Notes: a model not told the origin generated them from the letters alone. A stretch of 7,458 bases of DNA from Nitrospirota bacterium (GCA_023248505.1 JAHFEM010000078.1:1-7458), one strand, 5' to 3'. Shown: positions 1-6,508, numbered from the stretch's first letter. A program made the numbers and translations.

Positions 1-177
1 ATGCTGACCTCATCGCGCGAGGAGCCGGATCTGGCGGAGAGCTACAAGCTGGGTGTGAACGCCTATGTCGTGAAGCCGGTGAACTTCCAGGAGTTCGTCA
101 AAGCGGTCAAACAGCTCGGCGTCTTTTGGGCGCTCTTGAACGAGCGGCCGCCCGGCAGCGTGGCAAAACAGAAGTAG
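1..177 (+). CDS. Response regulator receiver protein, C-terminal fragment (5' end outside window)
   Basis: The open frame runs from the window edge to a TAG stop and gives 58 residues. It starts inside the receiver fold: LTSSREEPD matches the conserved Thr/Ser strand and loop (Thr3), [12 protein letters not shown] carries the conserved Lys (Lys25), and the last helix is followed by [13 protein letters not shown]. This ending is typical of small single-domain regulators of the Rcp1 (phytochrome partner) type, which are usually about 140-150 residues and have no output domain. The ATG at base 1 is therefore most likely an internal Met before LTSS, not the start. Such regulators relay phosphate from a histidine kinase to another protein. 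The next gene downstream, in the same direction, is itself a receiver-containing cyclic-di-GMP enzyme, so the two probably belong to one signalling cluster. The phospho-acceptor Asp lies outside the window and cannot be checked. Confidence 0.85.
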   Translation: MLTSSREEPDLAESYKLGVNAYVVKPVNFQEFVKAVKQLGVFWALLNERPPGSVAKQK

Positions 178-285
178 GGAAAAGAGGGGGACGCCGTTTC
201 ATCGCCGGAACCGTCCGTTCCCCGCGCCGTATCAAATGGAAAGGTCTTCTCGTGCGTTTTGAGATATTGAAAGAGGGAAACTGAA

Positions 286-2385
286 GTGGGCAAACCGCTG
301 CGGGTGTTGGTCGTTGAAGACTCCCAAGAAGACGCCGAGTTGCTGATCCAAGAGTTGCGGCGAAGCGGCTATGAGCCGACGTATGAACGGGTCGAGACGG
401 CCGAAGCGCTGAGCGCGGCGCTGGATCGCCAGGGCTGGGATATCGCCTTCGGCGATTACTCCATGCCTCACTTCAACGGGGTGGCCGCGTTGAAGCGGTT
501 GAAGGAAAGGGGGTTGGATATCCCGTTTATTTTCGTGTCCGGCACGATCGGCGAGGACATGGCGGTCGAGGCGATGATGAATGGGGCGAGCGACTATGTC
601 ATCAAGGGGAACCTGAAGCGCCTGCTTCCGGCCGTCGATCGAGAGTTGCGCGAGGCGGCGGTGCGAAGAGAGCGCAAGCAGTCCGACGAAGCGCTGCAGG
701 AAAGCGAAGAGCGCCTTCGAATGGCGATCAACGCCGCTCAGATGTACACCTGGGACTGGGATGTCCGGACCGGCCGGTTGATTCGAAACGGACATTATCA
801 AGAGGTCTACGGCTCCGATCTGCCCGTTTCGGAGAGCACCTACGATTTTTTCCTCCAAACCGTTCATCCCGAAGACCGCCGAAAAGTCGAACAAGCCGTC
901 GATCTAGCCCTTCAGCAAAACATTCCCTACCGAGTCGATTTCCGGATCGTCCGGTCGAGCGGCGATATCCGATGGCTGGAGACGCAGGGACAGGCGTATC
1001 GGGACGGCGACGGCCGCGTCGTACGAATGATCGGCGTGACGCAGGACATCACCGAGCGCAAACGGGCGGAGGAGATGATTCAGCAGATGGCCTATTATGA
1101 TCCGCTGACGGAACTCCCCAACCGCAACCACCTCTACGACCGCCTGCTGAACGGCATCCGGACGGACGAAGGCCGGGGCCAATCGTTTGCGCTGCTGCTG
1201 ATGGACCTCGATCGCTTTAAAGAGATCAACGACACCTTGGGCCACCATCGGGGCGATCTCCTGCTGCAGCAAGTAGGGGCGCGTTTAAAGAGCGTGCTTT
1301 TTAAACCGGATCTGGTGGCGCGTTTGGGCGGGGATGAGTTTGCGATCCTGCTGCAGAAGCTGGCGAAGGTGGAAGACGTCCACGTGGTGATTCAGAAAAT
1401 TCAGAAGGCGCTGGAGCCTCCCTTCATCATCGAGGGGCTGCCGATCTATGTCGAGGCGAGCATCGGCGTTGCGCTCTATCCGGATCATGGGGGGAATCCG
1501 GACAGCCTGATGCAGCGGGCGGACGTGGCGCTCTACGCGGCCAAGGAGACCGGCAGGGGATTCCTCTTCTATCATGCCGACCACGACCGTCACAGCCCCC
1601 GGCGTCTTGCGCTGATCGGAGAGCTGCGGCATGCGATCGACCACGGCCAGCTCCGTCTCCACTTTCAACCGAAGATCGATCTCAACGCCCGGCGGGTGGT
1701 CGGGGCCGAAGCGCTGGTGCGATGGCAACATCCCGAATATGGGTCTGTCCCTCCCGATCAGTTCATCGGGCCGGCTGAAAGAACCGGGCTGATTAAATCG
1801 CTCACCCAGTGGGTCCTCGAAGCCGCGCTTCTGCAGTGCCGCGCCTGGCGCCGGTCCGGGATCAATCTCCGGGTTTCGATCAACCTTTCCGTCCGGAATC
1901 TTCACGAGCCGAGGCTGGTTGAACGGGTGGCCGAGGCGCTTCAAAAGGCGGGGGTCGGCGCGGATCGTTTGATGCTGGAGATCACCGAGAGCGCGATCAT
2001 GGCCGATCCGAATCTGGCGATGGAGGTGCTGACCCGCCTGAACGCGATGGGGGTGGGACTTTCAATCGACGATTTCGGAACCGGTTATTCGTCTCTGGCT
2101 TATCTCAAGCGGTTGCCTGTCGATGAGATCAAGATCGACAAATCTTTTGTGATCGGCATGGCCACGGACTTGAACGATGCGGTGATCGTTCGTTCCACCA
2201 TCGATCTGGCGCATAACTTGGGCCTCAAGGTGATTGCAGAGGGGGTGGAAAACGAGGCGCTCTACGAGAAGTTATCGGCCCTGGACTGCGACGAAGCCCA
2301 GGGATACTATATGAGCCGGCCGCTTCCCCCCCCTGAATTGACCCGTTGGTTCAGCGAGTCGCCCTGGGGCATGAAGAAAGGTTGA
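286..2385 (+). CDS. REC-PAS-GGDEF-EAL cyclic-di-GMP turnover protein
   Basis: This 699-residue cytoplasmic signalling protein has no membrane segment. Domain order: receiver (1-120; acidic Glu11/Asp12, phospho-acceptor Asp57 in GDYSMP, Ser85, Lys107), a linker helix, PAS/PAC (about 141-260, ending in VTQDITERKRAE), diguanylate cyclase GGDEF (about 268-430; GGDEF at 348-352) and EAL phosphodiesterase (about 442-690). EAL residues look complete: Glu475 in EALVRW, Asn533, Glu565 in EITES, Asp595/Asp596 in DDFGTG, Lys616, Glu652 in AEGVE and Gln672. Cyclic-di-GMP breakdown therefore looks possible. The I-site RxxD that normally precedes GGDEF reads FKPD (339-342), so product feedback on any cyclase activity is probably lost. 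The GTG start is chosen because GAGG (273-276) sits at good distance and MGKPLRVLVVED begins a receiver exactly. Which of the two enzymatic activities dominates cannot be told from sequence. Confidence 0.95.
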   Translation: MGKPLRVLVVEDSQEDAELLIQELRRSGYEPTYERVETAEALSAALDRQGWDIAFGDYSMPHFNGVAALKRLKERGLDIPFIFVSGTIGEDMAVEAMMNGASDYVIKGNLKRLLPAVDRELREAAVRRERKQSDEALQESEERLRMAINAAQMYTWDWDVRTGRLIRNGHYQEVYGSDLPVSESTYDFFLQTVHPEDRRKVEQAVDLALQQNIPYRVDFRIVRSSGDIRWLETQGQAYRDGDGRVVRMIGVTQDITERKRAEEMIQQMAYYDPLTELPNRNHLYDRLLNGIRTDEGRGQSFALLLMDLDRFKEINDTLGHHRGDLLLQQVGARLKSVLFKPDLVARLGGDEFAILLQKLAKVEDVHVVIQKIQKALEPPFIIEGLPIYVEASIGVALYPDHGGNPDSLMQRADVALYAAKETGRGFLFYHADHDRHSPRRLALIGELRHAIDHGQLRLHFQPKIDLNARRVVGAEALVRWQHPEYGSVPPDQFIGPAERTGLIKSLTQWVLEAALLQCRAWRRSGINLRVSINLSVRNLHEPRLVERVAEALQKAGVGADRLMLEITESAIMADPNLAMEVLTRLNAMGVGLSIDDFGTGYSSLAYLKRLPVDEIKIDKSFVIGMATDLNDAVIVRSTIDLAHNLGLKVIAEGVENEALYEKLSALDCDEAQGYYMSRPLPPPELTRWFSESPWGMKKG

Positions 2386-2390
2386 GCGCT

Positions 2391-2411
2391 CCGCTTCATT
2401 TCTTGAAGCGG
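2391..2411. terminator. Hairpin between convergent genes, possible bidirectional terminator
   Basis: CCGCTTCA and TGAAGCGG form a perfect 8-bp stem around a 5-base loop. It lies just after the stop of the + strand cyclic-di-GMP gene and 20 bases beyond the stop of the - strand cupredoxin gene. Position and symmetry suit a shared terminator, but neither strand has a clear T-run after the stem, so efficiency is uncertain. Confidence 0.5.
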
Positions 2412-2431
2412 CCAGGGCGGAAGAACGCGCC

Positions 2432-3391
2432 TCAATCGGCGTGATGGTCGTGCTCGCGTTTCACGCAGTAAGGGCCCTCGCATCCGAAGAGGTTGACGTT
2501 CGGATCTCTCTCCGGGGAGATGCGGAACTGCTCCTGCGTCTCATAGATCGGCCGGTTCACCTCGCGGGCGTCGAATTCAAAATGAAGCTCCACCTGCCCG
2601 TCGGGCGGGACCGTCACTGTTTTCTCGATCGGCTTCAGATGCGGATGCCAGGCGAGGACCTTATACGTTCCGGGCGGCAGCCGGTCGATGGTAAAGGCGC
2701 CGTCCCGGGTCGTCTTGTCGAAATAAGGATTATCGACGATCCAGGCCCAGGTCTGCATATACTCGTGCATGCCGCAGATGATCTGGGCGATCCGCTTCCC
2801 TTGATCCAAATAGATCCACCCTTTCTGGACCTTGTTGGAGATCGGGATCGGAAAGCGGGTGATCCGATGGCCTGTCTCTTTCTGGTAAAACTGCGCGTCA
2901 TGGATCACCGGGTCCCGGTTGAGGACGGAGAGCATGTGTTTGTTCCGCATGACGCTGACGAGGGGATGGATGTGGACGAGGTTTCCCTGCGAGTCTACTT
3001 CAAACTGCTCGTCCTCCGGGACATTCGCCGGGTGGAACATGCAGTTCACCGTAAACAGCCGATTTTCATTGGAGCGAAACGCTTTCCCCCGGCTGACATT
3101 CTGGACGGCGATGACCGCGTCCTGGAGCCCTCCGGCGCCGTCGACGTTAAACTCCTTGAGGACGACATGCCCTTTTGCGTCGGAGATCTTCTTGCAAAAG
3201 TCCCCGAACGCATAGAGAACCATCGGAAAGACGCGCGGCTCGGGAATCGGCCCGTTGAGGACGACCTTCCCGGTGATCGTCCCGCCGTGCTCCACCTGGG
3301 CGGTTTCGTATGCCAGGGCGGCGCTCCCGCTGAAGCAGAGGAGCAGCCCGAAAATAACGGTGGCCATCCATTCGATTTTCTTCTTCATCAT
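2432..3391 (-). CDS. Secreted cupredoxin-like protein with carboxypeptidase regulatory-like domain
   Basis: The 319-residue product begins with a Sec signal peptide: Lys-rich start, hydrophobic stretch 9-24, cleavage likely after ALA at 25-27. A first beta-rich part (35-165) opens with GGTITGKVVLNG. A cupredoxin-like metal site follows: His164 in VIHDAQ, then CGMHEYM with Cys206, His209 and Met212. The Cys-x2-His-x2-Met spacing is that of amicyanin-type blue copper sites. Residues 220-272 (DGAFTIDRLPPGTYKVLAWHP) are a typical carboxypeptidase regulatory-like beta-sandwich. The tail holds Cys304, Cys309 and HDHHAD, perhaps a further metal site; Cys66 and Cys117 could pair. A periplasmic electron-transfer or copper-binding role is inferred; no substrate can be named. 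The first of two adjacent ATGs is chosen because AGGG (3399-3402) is 7 bases away. The + strand frame across it (2441-3406) is a shadow. It appears to be transcribed alone. Confidence 0.85.
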   Translation of the reverse strand: MMKKKIEWMATVIFGLLLCFSGSAALAYETAQVEHGGTITGKVVLNGPIPEPRVFPMVLYAFGDFCKKISDAKGHVVLKEFNVDGAGGLQDAVIAVQNVSRGKAFRSNENRLFTVNCMFHPANVPEDEQFEVDSQGNLVHIHPLVSVMRNKHMLSVLNRDPVIHDAQFYQKETGHRITRFPIPISNKVQKGWIYLDQGKRIAQIICGMHEYMQTWAWIVDNPYFDKTTRDGAFTIDRLPPGTYKVLAWHPHLKPIEKTVTVPPDGQVELHFEFDAREVNRPIYETQEQFRISPERDPNVNLFGCEGPYCVKREHDHHAD

Positions 3392-3479
3392 AATTCATCC
3401 CTATGATCGACCATTTCGGACGACCCTGTCAATCCTCTCCGGCCGGCCTTTTCTCCCGCGGGTCCGGAAAACGGAAGCG

Positions 3480-3488
3480 ATTTTATCA
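3480..3488 (-). promoter_or_regulatory. Candidate extended -10 promoter for the cupredoxin gene
   Basis: On the - strand this reads TGATAAAAT, an extended -10 (TGn + TAAAAT, five of six matches to TATAAT). No good -35 lies 16-18 bases upstream, which an extended -10 can tolerate. It would give a leader of roughly 80 bases before the ATG at 3391. A perfect TTGACA nearer the gene (3427-3432) has only a weak GATCAT partner and would leave almost no leader, so this site is preferred. The rest of 3392-3583 shows only the GC palindrome GGCCGGCC and purine-rich runs. Confidence 0.4.
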
Positions 3489-3570
3489 CAGGAAAGGGGA
3501 GAAAGGATAGCGTCTGCCCGGTTTTTAGAGAGACGGTGCGGGGCTCCATGAGGAATGAGAAATCGAACCG

Positions 3571-3585
3571 AGCGCCGGCGGCGCT
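3571..3585 (-). terminator. Short GC hairpin at the stop of the downstream paralog lipoprotein gene
   Basis: On the - strand AGCGCC-GCC-GGCGCT forms a 6-bp stem with a 3-base loop that overlaps the TAG stop (3584-3586). The following - strand sequence is moderately T-rich (GATTTCTCATTCCTC) but has no true T-run. It is plausible as a weak or Rho-assisted 3' end; the assignment rests on position and symmetry only. Confidence 0.35.
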
Positions 3586-4321
3586 AGCGGATTCGCTGCT
3601 GTTGCTTCTCCAACACCTTGTTTACAAACTTCTGAAAATCGCGCTGTTCCTCCATCGAGGGCTTGATTCCAAAAGCCAGGCTGTCGATCTTGTCTCTCAA
3701 CGCGATCAGGTTGGGATTGAGGATCAGCGCCTCTTCGTATTTGGCCTGGGCCTCTTTTAATGCGCCCAACTCTTCGAATCGGGCGGCCTGAAGCAGAAGT
3801 TGGCCGACCTGCGCCTCCTGAGGCCATCCGGCTGAAATCCGCCACCCTCCCGCTTCGCGCACCAGGCCGACCCCTTTCCGGATCGTGATCATCGGAACGG
3901 GGCGGTCGCGGTACTGCTTCGTGAGGAGCGCATTGAACTCGCTGGGGTTCATCCCGGAGCCGGCCGAGGAGAGGGCGACGAGGAGGAGATCCTCCGTCAT
4001 CCGATCGACATCCGGCTGGTGGACCTGCACGATCGCCCGGCCCCGGTCGCCGTCGATCTGCAGGGTCTCGATGAAGAAGGTCGTTTTTTTCATGAACGGG
4101 CCGTCGCTCATGATATCTTCCATGGAGAGATGGTGAGCGAATGTCTCGAAATTTCGAAACGCGCGATCTTGGGAGGAGAGGTATTTATAAGCGGTCTGGA
4201 GGTCTTGGCGGTAGGTCGCCGAGAGATACCGGTTCAAGACCGCCGCCGGATCGGACTGCTCAGAAGTGCAGGCCGCAAGAAGGATCACGGCCCAGAGAAG
4301 CATTCGAAACCTGGAATACAT
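3584..4321 (-). CDS. Predicted outer-membrane lipoprotein, downstream paralog (NTF2-like region plus TPR-like tail)
   Basis: The 245-residue product has a lipoprotein signal: Arg3/Arg5, a hydrophobic stretch and lipobox LAAC with Cys18; Thr at +2 predicts sorting to the outer membrane. The start at 4321 is fixed by AAGGAG (4328-4333) six bases upstream; a longer frame exists but its extra N-terminus is Arg-rich and non-membrane. Residues from about 23 (SDPAAVLNRYLSATYRQDL) look like the helix that opens NTF2-like or DUF4878-type folds; the family is not firmly recognised. A conserved block holds IDGDRGRAIVQVHQPD, then VREAGGWRISAGWPQE. About 185-215 (ARFEELGALKEAQAKYEEAL) resembles one TPR hairpin, and the C-terminus is basic and helical. 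It is about 60% identical, without gaps over 199 residues, to the lipoprotein at 5033-5779, so the two are tandem duplicates. Function unknown; envelope scaffold or ligand binding is a guess. Confidence 0.88.
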   Translation of the reverse strand: MYSRFRMLLWAVILLAACTSEQSDPAAVLNRYLSATYRQDLQTAYKYLSSQDRAFRNFETFAHHLSMEDIMSDGPFMKKTTFFIETLQIDGDRGRAIVQVHQPDVDRMTEDLLLVALSSAGSGMNPSEFNALLTKQYRDRPVPMITIRKGVGLVREAGGWRISAGWPQEAQVGQLLLQAARFEELGALKEAQAKYEEALILNPNLIALRDKIDSLAFGIKPSMEEQRDFQKFVNKVLEKQQQRIR

Positions 4322-4360
4322 CCGATTCTCCTTCCGGCGGCGCAGGGGTATCGACAGGTA

Positions 4361-4390
4361 AGTATAGCAGGCCGATGCGATTTCTGTCGG
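4361..4390 (-). promoter_or_regulatory. Extended -10 promoter of the downstream paralog lipoprotein gene
   Basis: The - strand carries TGCTATACT (4361-4369), an extended -10 with TATACT five of six to consensus. An 18-base spacer separates it from CCGACA (4385-4390, four of six to TTGACA). Transcription would start near 4353, about 30 bases before the ATG. The same TAAGTATAGCAGGC block (4359-4372 on +), a TTT at 4381-4383 and GTCGGC (4386-4391) recur at exactly the same relative positions upstream of the paralog at 5779. Conservation of the spaced elements in an otherwise diverged intergenic region supports a real promoter. Confidence 0.65.
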
Positions 4391-4437
4391 CCCGCGGCGC
4401 CGCGCGGTCCGTGCTGCATCCGGCCGCGCGCGCCCCG

Positions 4438-4466
4438 TTCCCTCTCCGAAGCGGGAGGGAATTTTT
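4438..4466 (+). terminator. Intrinsic-terminator-like hairpin, correctly oriented only on the + strand
   Basis: TTCCCTC (4438-4444) pairs with GAGGGAA (4455-4461), and inside it CCG/CGG pairs around AAG with one unpaired T. Five T residues follow (4462-4466). This is a standard intrinsic terminator on the + strand, yet no + strand gene precedes it. On the - strand the T-run becomes an A-run before the stem, just after the stop of the 4465-5004 lipoprotein gene. There it could act as a 3'-protecting hairpin or weak terminator. Confidence 0.55.
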
Positions 4467-5004
4467 AGAGGACATTCGCTTTGTAGTAATCCCACGTCTT
4501 GAGTTGGACGCCGGCGCTGCTGTTGAGGAGCCGTCCGCGATGCTGCGCCTCCTGGGTCGGGCCGATCTCCAGAACCATCTTCTGGGCGTCGGGGCCGACC
4601 GACACCTCGATGTAAAGATTCCCCACGAACTCGCTTCGCTCCTTTAAATAGCCCATGGCTTGGCCCGCCTTCACCCATTGCAGCGTGCCGAGGCCTCCCG
4701 CTTTCTCAATCGAGGAGACCAAACTCTCAAACCGGCGCTGTTCCCGATCGCGCCAGGCCGGGCCGTCCGAAGGGTCCATGAGGGGCTCATTCTTGAGGCC
4801 GCGATCGTCCGGCTGGACGACGAGCGCCAAGTAGGCATCGAGGTCGCGCGCGGCGACGGCATCGAACATCCGCCGTGCATAGTCGTCGGTTTTTGCGTAA
4901 TCGAGGACCGCCGCCGACCCTTTTGTCTTGGAAGAGCATCCGGCAACGGCGAAGAGAAGGGGGAGCAGAACGATACAGACCGATCCTCGCGATATTCGTT
5001 TCAT
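4465..5004 (-). CDS. Predicted lipoprotein between the two paralogs, unknown function
   Basis: The 179-residue product has a clear lipoprotein signal: MKRISRG, hydrophobic stretch 8-21, and lipobox VAGC with Cys23; Ser at +2 predicts the outer membrane. The start at 5004 is set by a strong AAAGGAGG (5009-5016) four bases upstream; an earlier in-frame ATG at 5073 would overlap the preceding gene and break the signal peptide. The mature part opens with a helical stretch DDYARRMFDAVAARDLDAYLALV (41-63), the style of the first helix of NTF2/SnoaL-like folds, and later has strand-like runs such as GNLYIEVSVGP. I do not recognise a named family. It does not align with its two lipoprotein neighbours beyond the signal. 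Only 28 bases separate it from the upstream paralog, so it is probably co-transcribed from the promoter near 5837. A joint envelope role with its neighbours is inferred from context only. Confidence 0.83.
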   Translation of the reverse strand: MKRISRGSVCIVLLPLLFAVAGCSSKTKGSAAVLDYAKTDDYARRMFDAVAARDLDAYLALVVQPDDRGLKNEPLMDPSDGPAWRDREQRRFESLVSSIEKAGGLGTLQWVKAGQAMGYLKERSEFVGNLYIEVSVGPDAQKMVLEIGPTQEAQHRGRLLNSSAGVQLKTWDYYKANVL

Positions 5005-5032
5005 GTGGCCTCCTTTCGTTTTATTCCAATCG

Positions 5033-5779
5033 TTATTGGAAACGGCGACGGCGATTTTCCAGCATTCTCTCAATCGCCTGCCGGGATTCCCGATCGGCCT
5101 CGGCGGCCGGTTTCATCCGGAACTCCAGCGCCTTTATTTTCTCCTCAAGCTCGATGAGATTTTCATTGAGCGCGAGCGCTTCCTCGTATTTCCCCTTCGC
5201 TTCCTTGAATTCCCCCGATTCTTCCAACCGGCCTGCCTCCATCACCCGCCGGCCGACCTCTTCCTCCTGGGGCCACCCCGCCGAAACCCGCCACTTCCCC
5301 GCCTCCCGAACCAGGCCGAATCCGCGCCGGACCGTGATCATCGGGACGGGACGGTTCCGGTAGCGCTTCTCAAGTTGATCGTCGAATTCGTCGGGGTCGA
5401 TCCCGGAGCCGATGGAGGAGAGGGCGGAGTTGAAGAGATCGGCCATGACCTGTTCAAGATCCGGCTGGTGGACCTGAACCACCGCGCGGGCGCGGTCGCC
5501 GTCGATCGTCAGCGTTTCGATCTCAAAGGCCGTCCGCCGCATCAGCGGCGCGACGACAACGCTGTCCTCGGTCGAATTGTAAGAGATGAATGTCTTGAGA
5601 CTTCGGAAGGAACGGTCGGCCGCGGAAAGGTGGGCGTAGGCCTTTTTCAAATCCTGCCGATAGGTGGCGGTCAGATAACGGGTTAAAACGGCGCGCGGAT
5701 CGGACCCATCCGGACGGCAGGCCCCCAACAGCGCCCCGATGATGAGGGTCATGAGAAGCACCCGGTTTAGAGAACGCAT
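5033..5779 (-). CDS. Predicted outer-membrane lipoprotein, upstream paralog (NTF2-like region plus TPR-like tail)
   Basis: The 248-residue product begins MRSLNRVLL with lipobox LGAC (Cys21) and Arg at +2. AGGAGG (5784-5789) four bases before the ATG at 5779 decides the start; a longer in-frame start at 5827 adds a charged segment and loses the signal peptide. The mature region mirrors the protein at 3584-4321: SDPRAVLTRYLTATYRQDL at the front, IDGDRARAVVQVHQPD, RPVPMITVRRGFGLVREAGKWR, then SAGWPQE. Next comes a TPR-like pair of helices (GRLEESGEFKEAKGKYEEAL) and an Arg-rich C-terminus. By direct count 120 of 199 aligned positions are identical with no gaps. The blocks around VQVHQPD, VREAG.WR and SAGWPQE are the most conserved and likely mark the functional surface. 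It is the first gene of a - strand unit with the 4465-5004 lipoprotein. Function unknown. Confidence 0.88.
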   Translation of the reverse strand: MRSLNRVLLMTLIIGALLGACRPDGSDPRAVLTRYLTATYRQDLKKAYAHLSAADRSFRSLKTFISYNSTEDSVVVAPLMRRTAFEIETLTIDGDRARAVVQVHQPDLEQVMADLFNSALSSIGSGIDPDEFDDQLEKRYRNRPVPMITVRRGFGLVREAGKWRVSAGWPQEEEVGRRVMEAGRLEESGEFKEAKGKYEEALALNENLIELEEKIKALEFRMKPAAEADRESRQAIERMLENRRRRFQ

Positions 5780-5836
5780 CGAACCTCCTGCCTGCTCCCG
5801 TGAGACATCCCGCTCCTGTATGCACATCAGTTCCTA

Positions 5837-5866
5837 AGTATAGCAGGCGAAGGGCGTTTGGGTCGG
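5837..5866 (-). promoter_or_regulatory. Extended -10 promoter of the lipoprotein operon (upstream paralog)
   Basis: The - strand reads TGCTATACT (5837-5845), with CCGACC (5861-5866) as -35 across an 18-base spacer, the same arrangement as the promoter at 4361-4390. The start of transcription would be near 5829, giving a leader of about 50 bases before the ATG at 5779. The -35 sits inside the arm of the hairpin at 5864-5882, so termination of the upstream gene and initiation here overlap. Confidence 0.65.
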
Positions 5867-5882
5867 CAGCGGGCGCCTGCCG
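5864..5882 (-). terminator. Hairpin after the 2H phosphoesterase gene, terminator-like
   Basis: On the - strand CGGCAG and CTGCCG form a 6-bp stem with a 7-base loop, 14 bases after the stop of the phosphoesterase gene. No T-run follows (ACCCAAACG), so as an intrinsic terminator it would be weak. Its downstream arm overlaps the -35 of the lipoprotein promoter. Confidence 0.35.
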
Positions 5883-5896
5883 TAGAATGAAGGGGC

Positions 5897-6508
5897 TTAC
5901 GACCGCCGAAGCTCGGTTTCGAAGAGGACTTTTCGGCAGGTGCAGAAATCGCCAAGGTGGCAGAGGGCGAGGCGCGAGGCGGTGCCGTGCGTCGGGAAAG
6001 AGGTGTCCGGTCCGAGTTCGCCGATCCCCAGGGTGATGTGTGGGGAGAAGCGTTCGAAGGCGGCGGCGGCCGGATAACGGTTCACCCAATCGACGCTGGT
6101 CTGCTGAACGTTCGGGAAGTCGATGAAGTCTTCCGCCGCGACGTCGTCTGTCAGGTAGGGCCTCATCCGGTTCAGAACCGTTTCATGGAGCGACTGCAGT
6201 GCGGCGGTCGGTTCCACCTCCCAGGTCGAGACCGTCTGACCGCCGGCGATCGCCCCGGCGCCGATCTCCGTGAAGGTGAGACCGACCGGCGGAAACTGTG
6301 ACGCGATCTCCTCCAGGCGGCCGGCGACGGCCGGGAGATCTTCTTCCCGGAGCGCCCCCATCGCAAGCGAGAGGTGCGGCAGGCAATCGTTCGGATGCAG
6401 GACGATTTTCTTCTCAAACCGCCGGAGCAGGATTTGATTGAGCCGAAGGGCCGCTTCCATGGTTGCCTTCGACGGAAGGAGAACGATATCGCTTGCGCGT
6501 TTGCGCAT
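5897..6508 (-). CDS. 2H-superfamily phosphoesterase (2'-5' RNA ligase / cyclic phosphodiesterase type)
   Basis: The 203-residue cytoplasmic protein carries the two signature tetrapeptides of the 2H fold: HLSL at 45-48 and HITL at 157-160, about 110 residues apart, as usual for LigT/CPDase-like enzymes. The preceding strands (SDIVLLPS at 7-13, KKIVLHPNDCLPHLSL) and GFxxxLxx-type strand LTFTEIGAG agree. Enzymes of this fold open 2',3'-cyclic nucleotides or ADP-ribose 1'',2''-cyclic phosphate, or seal 2'-5' RNA ends; the substrate here is not known. GGAG (6515-6518) lies six bases before the ATG at 6508, whereas the longer frame to 6697 runs through the upstream gene. The gene sits 38 bases after the 110-residue protein gene, so the two are probably co-transcribed. 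Cys183, Cys189 and Cys191 near the C-terminus are unusual for the fold; a redox or metal role is speculative. Confidence 0.85.
   Translation of the reverse strand: MRKRASDIVLLPSKATMEAALRLNQILLRRFEKKIVLHPNDCLPHLSLAMGALREEDLPAVAGRLEEIASQFPPVGLTFTEIGAGAIAGGQTVSTWEVEPTAALQSLHETVLNRMRPYLTDDVAAEDFIDFPNVQQTSVDWVNRYPAAAAFERFSPHITLGIGELGPDTSFPTHGTASRLALCHLGDFCTCRKVLFETELRRS

Noticed and set aside
1..3. ATG at base 1 as the start of the response regulator
   Set aside because: It falls in the middle of the receiver fold, just before the conserved LTSS strand end, so it is an internal Met.
232..1944. Several - strand open frames over the cyclic-di-GMP gene
   Set aside because: They are complements of strongly conserved REC, PAS, GGDEF and EAL coding sequence and have low-complexity, Arg/Pro/Leu-rich translations.
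2441..3406. Long + strand open frame of 321 codons
   Set aside because: It lies exactly opposite the cupredoxin gene, has no recognisable domain or ribosome-binding site, and the - strand product has signal peptide, metal motif and domain structure.
3427..3432. Perfect TTGACA on the - strand as -35 for the cupredoxin gene
   Set aside because: Its best -10 (GATCAT, 18 bases away) is weak and would put the transcript start within about 10 bases of the start codon, removing the ribosome-binding site.
4381..4437. Dense GCGC/CCGCGG palindromes as a possible repeat or recombination site
   Set aside because: They are short, irregular and expected in GC-rich DNA; no second copy is seen elsewhere in the window.
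4141..4647. + strand open frame of 168 codons
   Set aside because: It is opposite parts of two lipoprotein genes and the intergenic region; its translation is Arg/Gly/Pro-rich without domain features.
4322..4678. N-terminal extension of the downstream lipoprotein paralog by 119 residues
   Set aside because: The extension is Arg/Gly-rich, overlaps the preceding lipoprotein gene, crosses the promoter and terminator-like hairpin, and would bury the lipobox.
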